A stretch of 7,109 nt of DNA from Anaerolineales bacterium (GTDB taxonomy: Bacteria; Chloroflexota; Anaerolineae; 4572-78; J111). Numbering within the stretch: position 1 is the first letter of the stretch; each line of letters opens with the position of its first letter. Positions 4,193-7,109 of this stretch are shown one piece after another. A model generated the notes under the pieces. It worked only from the letters and a program-made list of their open reading frames with translations, was not told the origin of the DNA and ran no database searches. Location: contig JAAUSP010000404.1 of assembly GCA_012032575.1 (NCBI GenBank), forward strand, positions 1 through 7,109. Direction: 5' to 3'. The translations under genes and the position numbers were made by a program.

Positions 4193-4264
4193 CACGTAAC
4201 ATTTATGCGCCGTGTTACGATATGCGGCCACAGAATGTAACTCTTCATCGATGAAGTGTTACGC
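4187..4264. promoter_or_regulatory. Palindrome cluster with repeated GTTACG/CGTAAC sites
   Basis: CGTAAC or GTTACG occurs at 4188, 4195, 4214 and 4258, with two more inside the preceding gene (4118 and 4127). GCGTAACAC (4187-4195) is complementary both to 4256-4264 (9 of 9) and, over 8 bases, to 4212-4219. CTTCATCGATGAAG (4243-4256) is a perfect 14-bp palindrome, extended by GTAAC/GTTAC arms to 26 bp with one T/T mismatch. This looks like an operator or a processing structure between the two Zn-ribbon genes. No T-run follows, so it is not a typical terminator. Confidence 0.55.
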
Positions 4265-4299
4265 TTACCCAACTGCCAAAACATAACAAAGGGGATAAA

Positions 4300-4536
4300 A
4301 TGTCTAGTTATGATTTTAGTTATGATGAATTTATTGAATGCAAAAATCCGTTATGTAGAAAGACCCTCAGAAGGGCAAAGTACAAAAAGGGGAACAAGCA
4401 AGAGTATTGTAACAATGCTTGCCGCCAGCAAGCATACAGGGTTAGAAAAGCAAATATAACCGAAGTCTTACCAGGGCCAAGAAGTGACCAGAGACAAGCA
4501 CAAACCCAAGTTCTATATGCGTCAAAGTTGGAATAA
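4300..4536 (+). CDS. Small Zn-ribbon protein, 78 aa
   Basis: The ATG has AAGGGG 5 nt upstream. The N-terminus is acidic and aromatic (MSSYDFSYDEFIEC). The ribbon uses Cys14, Cys19, Cys37 and Cys41 (CKNPLC ... EYCNNACRQQAYRVRKA). It matches the C-terminus of the 143-aa protein (YCSPACKQQAYRERKA), and the DNA agrees at 22 of 25 positions between 4417-4441 and 4151-4175, so the two are paralogues from a duplication within the element. The tail (about residues 52-78) is polar and unrecognised. It may be a free Zn-ribbon regulator or nucleic-acid-binding partner of the 143-aa protein. The 64-aa gene overlaps its 3' end. Confidence 0.75.
   Translation: MSSYDFSYDEFIECKNPLCRKTLRRAKYKKGNKQEYCNNACRQQAYRVRKANITEVLPGPRSDQRQAQTQVLYASKLE
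4416..4434 (+). repeat. Hairpin in the Zn-ribbon coding sequence, copy 2
   Basis: TGCTTGC-CGCCA-GCAAGCA has the same 7-bp stem as 4150-4168 with all or most loop bases changed. Confidence 0.8.
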
Positions 4537-4678
4537 CGATCAATGGTTCTCTATTTGTTGGGCAACAAACAATGTTGTTGTTTGCGAGTGTCCGAACCAA
4601 CAAATAACTTTGTTGCTGTTGAACTATTTGAACGGTTTGTCTTATGCTCAATTGCCAAGTAAAAAGCCGAAACAATAG
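4484..4678 (+). CDS. Hypothetical 64-aa protein, last gene of the plus-strand operon
   Basis: The GTG at 4484 has AGGG about 7-8 nt upstream and overlaps the end of the 78-aa gene. An ATG at 4517 (giving 53 residues) is the alternative start, with a weaker ribosome site. The protein is basic at the start (MTRDKHKPKFYMRQSW), has two close cysteines (VVVCEC), a hydrophobic helix (ITLLLLNYLNGLSYAQL) and a lysine-rich tail. The hydrophobic part is short for a membrane helix, and I recognise no family. The TAG stop lies partly in the loop of the terminator at 4664-4692. That fit of gene end and terminator, with A/T-rich wobble positions like its neighbours, supports a real gene. Confidence 0.6.
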   Translation: MTRDKHKPKFYMRQSWNNDQWFSICWATNNVVVCECPNQQITLLLLNYLNGLSYAQLPSKKPKQ

Positions 4679-4692
4679 CATTGTTTCGGCTT
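4664..4692. terminator. Hairpin terminator T1 (stronger for the minus strand)
   Basis: AAGCCGAAACAAT and ATTGTTTCGGCTT form a perfect 13-bp stem with loop AGC. On the minus strand the stem runs straight into TTTTT, a good rho-independent signal for the structural operon. On the plus strand the T-rich tract is weaker (GATTTTAATT). Confidence 0.85.
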
Positions 4693-4717
4693 GATTTTAA
4701 TTCGTATAATAAAGTAT

Positions 4718-4755
4718 AGCCCGCTCAAACAGAACATTTGAGCGGGCTTTTATTT
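4718..4755. terminator. Hairpin terminator T2 (stronger for the plus strand)
   Basis: AGCCCGCTCAAA (4718-4729) and TTTGAGCGGGCT (4737-4748) form a perfect 12-bp stem with a 7-nt loop, followed on the plus strand by TTTATTT. On the minus strand the following tract is poor in T. Confidence 0.9.
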
Positions 4756-4757
4756 CG

Positions 4758-5939
4758 TCAAGCGTTGCAAAACTCAACAGATGTAAACTTACCGGAATTG
4801 TTTGACGTGGAGGAACCTGACGACCGACTGTTACCCGCAACAATCCAAATTGATGTTATTGTGTCATTACTATTCAATTCAACCGACACCGATCCGTTTG
4901 CGTTTGCAAGCACTGTTGAGCCGCTAAACTGTTGCGGGTCGGTGTCATAATTGACCCATATCCAATGGCCCACAACTCCTGGTCCATCTCCGTCAATCTG
5001 AACGGTTATTGTTGCGCCTATGCCAGGAGACCAACCCTCAGAGACTACCTCCGCCAAAGGCACGACGAAGCGCCTTTGGGCGAGGGACGCACCAGATGGC
5101 GAAGAAGCAATGGTGACTGTATAGGACAGCTTGTCTGTGATTGTTCCTGTTGAGGATCCCGAATTAGTCGAAGCATCTACACTGGACCAGGCAGACCAGT
5201 CACTTTCGACATCGTACAAGACCGGGCAAGGGTCGCAAGAGTTGCAGTCAACCGGACCCTCGTAAGCCGAAAGTTGGGCGTCGAGTGCTTCCCCGTAACC
5301 CTGCACGTCTGCGAAAAGCAGGGCCCCCCAGTTGGCCGAAATGATGACACCGGTGATACCAGCGGTTATAGAATTGACCCCCTCATCAACCAACACCGCT
5401 TGGTAATCGGCCTTTGCCTCCCCAACGTTGGTCGCCTGGTACAAGGCGCAAACAAGGTCGGTTTGCCTATCGGTCAATGCGGCCAGCAAGGGAGTGAATA
5501 AAACATCTTGCCCGATAAGGTAAGCGGCCATCGAGACGGCCAGCCCCAGGGCCCCAATGAAAATGGCGTCAATCACGGGAACAGGCGTCAAGACTTCCCC
5601 GAAAGCTATGCTTAAAACGGTTATCATAAATGCAATGCCCAAGGCGTGAGCCATCGTCTTAGCAGCAGCTATCTCGCTCGCCTTTGCCGCAAGCTTGGTC
5701 ACGACTGCGACCACACCCTGGTGAACCAGGTTGGAAATTTTACACTTCCGGGTTTGATAATTGCTGCTCCCCGGCTCATCCGGTAGCTCGTCAAACCCAT
5801 CCGGCACGGTTCCCCCTTCTTCAAACTCATCAGGAGCGGGCGGTATTGCACCGGGATTGCTAAACCCATCTGACCCGCACCCGCACCCACCGCTTGAACC
5901 ACAGAATGAACACTTGGCCGCTATTCGCTCCCAACTCAT
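4758..5939 (-). CDS. Spike-like protein with Cys-rich N-terminus, membrane segments and beta-rich C-terminus, 393 aa
   Basis: The ATG at 5939 has GGGG about 9 nt upstream. A TTG at 5954 would add five residues but has no ribosome site. Residues 10-21 hold CSFCGSSGGCGC (Cys10, 13, 19, 21), possibly a metal or disulfide knuckle. Residues 30-60 are an acidic, proline-rich linker. Hydrophobic stretches at about 96-118 and 123-143, and a weaker one at 190-209, could cross or fuse with a membrane. CNSCDPC (232-238) opens a C-terminal beta-rich region with WSAWSS, SYTVTIAS, IGATITVQIDGDG and HWIWVNYD, a serine/asparagine-rich stretch, and a last Cys391. This looks like a carbohydrate- or receptor-binding module. 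Last gene of the minus operon. The spike role is inference; a tail-fibre-like or host-surface protein is an alternative. Confidence 0.7.
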   Translation of the reverse strand: MSWERIAAKCSFCGSSGGCGCGSDGFSNPGAIPPAPDEFEEGGTVPDGFDELPDEPGSSNYQTRKCKISNLVHQGVVAVVTKLAAKASEIAAAKTMAHALGIAFMITVLSIAFGEVLTPVPVIDAIFIGALGLAVSMAAYLIGQDVLFTPLLAALTDRQTDLVCALYQATNVGEAKADYQAVLVDEGVNSITAGITGVIISANWGALLFADVQGYGEALDAQLSAYEGPVDCNSCDPCPVLYDVESDWSAWSSVDASTNSGSSTGTITDKLSYTVTIASSPSGASLAQRRFVVPLAEVVSEGWSPGIGATITVQIDGDGPGVVGHWIWVNYDTDPQQFSGSTVLANANGSVSVELNSNDTITSIWIVAGNSRSSGSSTSNNSGKFTSVEFCNA

Positions 5940-5955
5940 CGGCAATTGCCCCAAG

Positions 5956-6978
5956 CTAAAGGCTTATACCGGTGTTGGCGTTGGGTGAGCCGCCGTAAGC
6001 TTCAAGGTTCAGCCCGCCTATTGCCCCAGCGATTGAGCTAATAGCCGTGGTCACATTGTTGGTAGGCACGGGATCCTCGACCTTGTTGACCCAAGACGAA
6101 AACCAACCATCCCAAGCATCCTTAATTTTATCAAAAACAGCTTGCACGGTTTGCGCGAAAGTAGCAGCGGCCAACCAGGCTTCACCGCCCGGAGTAGGTT
6201 CGATAAGGGCTATTGCCGCTTTTCCTAACCAGGGAATTGAGCCAAGTTTTTCGAGTAGGGTCTGCTCATCTGCTTCGGCCTCATCCTCGAAGGGAGCCAA
6301 CCCGCGCATTATGCCTCTCAGGGCGGTGGCCTGGTAGCCCTTGATGGTCAGGTCATTGTGCCTGTATCTAGCGAGCGAAAGCTTCTCAAAGAAGTCTCCA
6401 ACAATGTCTACTCTAGTTGTTCCAGGAAAGATTGTAGACATGAACGATAACACTTCTAAGTAATCTTTCCACCGATCAAACAAGGTTGGCTCAAAACTTT
6501 CAATCTGGTCGATCAAGTCCTCAAGGGTCAAACCGGCGTATTCCTGACTTTGGGCCAACTTTTGAAGGCTGGTCATTATGGTATCGCCCGCTTTGGGTAT
6601 CGGTCCCAGGGCCTGCAGGTGTTCGTGAAGCGTTGGCAGTAGTCCGATCTCAACGTCTGTATAATTCAGATTGTCTGGTATCGGTTCGGTTAAATCCACC
6701 TCCAGACCGCCGATCACGGCTGTTAACTGCCTGATTGCCCTTGTCATTTCATCAAGATTGCACATGCTCATGCTGTTAAAAATCCCCCTTCCGACTTCCA
6801 GGGCCCCCAAAACACTGCCCGTATCTTCATCATAAGCTCTGCCATAGTCGAATTGGCTTAATAGGGCTGTAGCAGCCGACCGCCAACCCTTTGTATCAGG
6901 TATACAAAAAGAGACGAGCAAACTTTGCTCGTCTCCTTCAAGGGGTGGCGGGATTGCGAATAATCGCCTTCCCTTCAT
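5956..6978 (-). CDS. Putative structural protein, 340 aa
   Basis: The ATG at 6978 has GGGGAG 10 nt upstream, within the end of the 140-aa gene, 5 nt after that gene's stop. Residues 24-70 carry the pattern FCIPDTKGWRSAATALLSQF ... GRAYDEDTGSV ... IFNSM. From memory, this resembles a segment often seen in hypothetical phage particle proteins (CIPD...W......AL..L......W...TG.......A..IF.S), but I cannot name the family. The rest is mostly predicted helix with several prolines: EPIPDNLN, a long central helical region, and an amphipathic tryptophan-rich helix (IKDAWDGWFSSWVNKVEDP), then a glycine/alanine-rich tail (ISSIAGAIGGLNLEAYGG). No signal peptide or strong membrane helix. It sits between the 140-aa and spike-like genes, so a particle or attachment-complex role is inferred. 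Confidence 0.7.
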   Translation of the reverse strand: MKGRRLFAIPPPLEGDEQSLLVSFCIPDTKGWRSAATALLSQFDYGRAYDEDTGSVLGALEVGRGIFNSMSMCNLDEMTRAIRQLTAVIGGLEVDLTEPIPDNLNYTDVEIGLLPTLHEHLQALGPIPKAGDTIMTSLQKLAQSQEYAGLTLEDLIDQIESFEPTLFDRWKDYLEVLSFMSTIFPGTTRVDIVGDFFEKLSLARYRHNDLTIKGYQATALRGIMRGLAPFEDEAEADEQTLLEKLGSIPWLGKAAIALIEPTPGGEAWLAAATFAQTVQAVFDKIKDAWDGWFSSWVNKVEDPVPTNNVTTAISSIAGAIGGLNLEAYGGSPNANTGISL

Positions 6979-6983
6979 CGGAA

Positions 6984-7109
6984 TTAGTCTCCCCGATTGA
7001 CTTGTTGAACGGAGATCAAAACGCCCGCATTGCCCGCCGGACTTTCATAGACCGCATCCCAAGCGGTTTTGAGCGCCAGACCTACGCCGGCCGTCAGATC
7101 TAAAAAGTC
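6984..7109 (-). CDS. Hypothetical protein, C-terminal 41 residues (same gene as 1-297 if circular)
   Basis: The minus-strand frame is open from the last base of the window (first codon GAC at 7109-7107) to TAA at 6986-6984. It encodes DFLDLTAGVGLALKTAWDAV followed by a segment ending QQVNRGD. There is no start codon or ribosome site inside the window, so this is a C-terminal part. It joins in frame, with no base gained or lost, to the fragment that leaves at base 1. The downstream 340-aa gene starts 5 nt after its stop, and that gene's Shine-Dalgarno (GGGGAG) lies over the last codons, so the two are probably translationally coupled. Confidence 0.8.
   Translation of the reverse strand, partial: DFLDLTAGVGLALKTAWDAVYESPAGNAGVLISVQQVNRGD

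Noticed and set aside
4701..4711. TTCGTATAATA shared with 381-391 as a common promoter element
   Set aside because: An 11-base match is expected by chance in a 7-kb sequence, and the surrounding -35 spacing and strand context differ.
5761..5988. Plus-strand 75-residue proline/serine-rich frame
   Set aside because: It is antisense to the proline-rich linker of the spike-like protein and crosses a gene boundary. There is no ribosome site.
1..7109. CRISPR array, tRNA, rRNA, insertion sequence or integrase gene
   Set aside because: No regularly spaced repeats with unique spacers, cloverleaf, rRNA segment, transposase or recombinase motif was seen on either strand.

Overview
The window looks like a complete, circular, bacterial virus-like or plasmid-like element of 7,109 bp rather than a piece of chromosome. 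The main evidence is at the ends. A minus-strand reading frame starts at 297 and runs off base 1 exactly at a codon boundary. A minus-strand frame enters at base 7109, also on a codon boundary, and stops at 6984. Joined, they give one uninterrupted 140-residue protein. A perfect DnaA box (TTATCCACA) beside a cluster of inverted repeats points to a bacterial host with DnaA-assisted replication. The phylum cannot be read from the sequence alone.

Layout. Minus strand, promoter/leader zone near 300-420: a sigma70-like promoter with a 19-bp palindrome over its start site drives the late-type operon. This runs through the ends of the window as the 140-aa protein, then a 340-aa protein (6978-5956), then a 393-aa spike-like protein (5939-4758) with a Cys-rich N-terminus, two hydrophobic segments and a beta-rich C-terminal region. 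Upstream on the same strand are two tiny membrane proteins of 63 and 38 aa (889-698 and 674-558). Plus strand, 962-4678: an origin-like region (962-1109) is followed by a replication operon. It encodes an 88-aa protein of unknown function, a PD-(D/E)XK-type nuclease and a VirE-family helicase ATPase. After a 345-bp repeat-rich non-coding block come a stand-alone CHC2-like primase zinc finger, two related Zn-ribbon proteins and a 64-aa protein. The two convergent transcription units meet at a pair of strong hairpin terminators (4664-4692 and 4718-4748).

How it may work together (inference). The DnaA box and repeats load the VirE-type helicase with the small primase zinc-finger protein, and the nuclease processes replication or recombination intermediates. 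The minus-strand proteins look like particle or surface components. I recognise no capsid protein, packaging ATPase, portal, terminase, integrase or filamentous-phage Zot/pI ATPase. The element would therefore be either a small virus of an undescribed type, for example membrane-enveloped with a spike, or a satellite that borrows a helper's particle. Short regulatory repeats are dense: a possible translation switch at 962-1121, a GTTACG cluster at 4118-4263, a TGGTGG/CATGCCAC array at 3104-3316, and a 30-bp exact repeat in two places.
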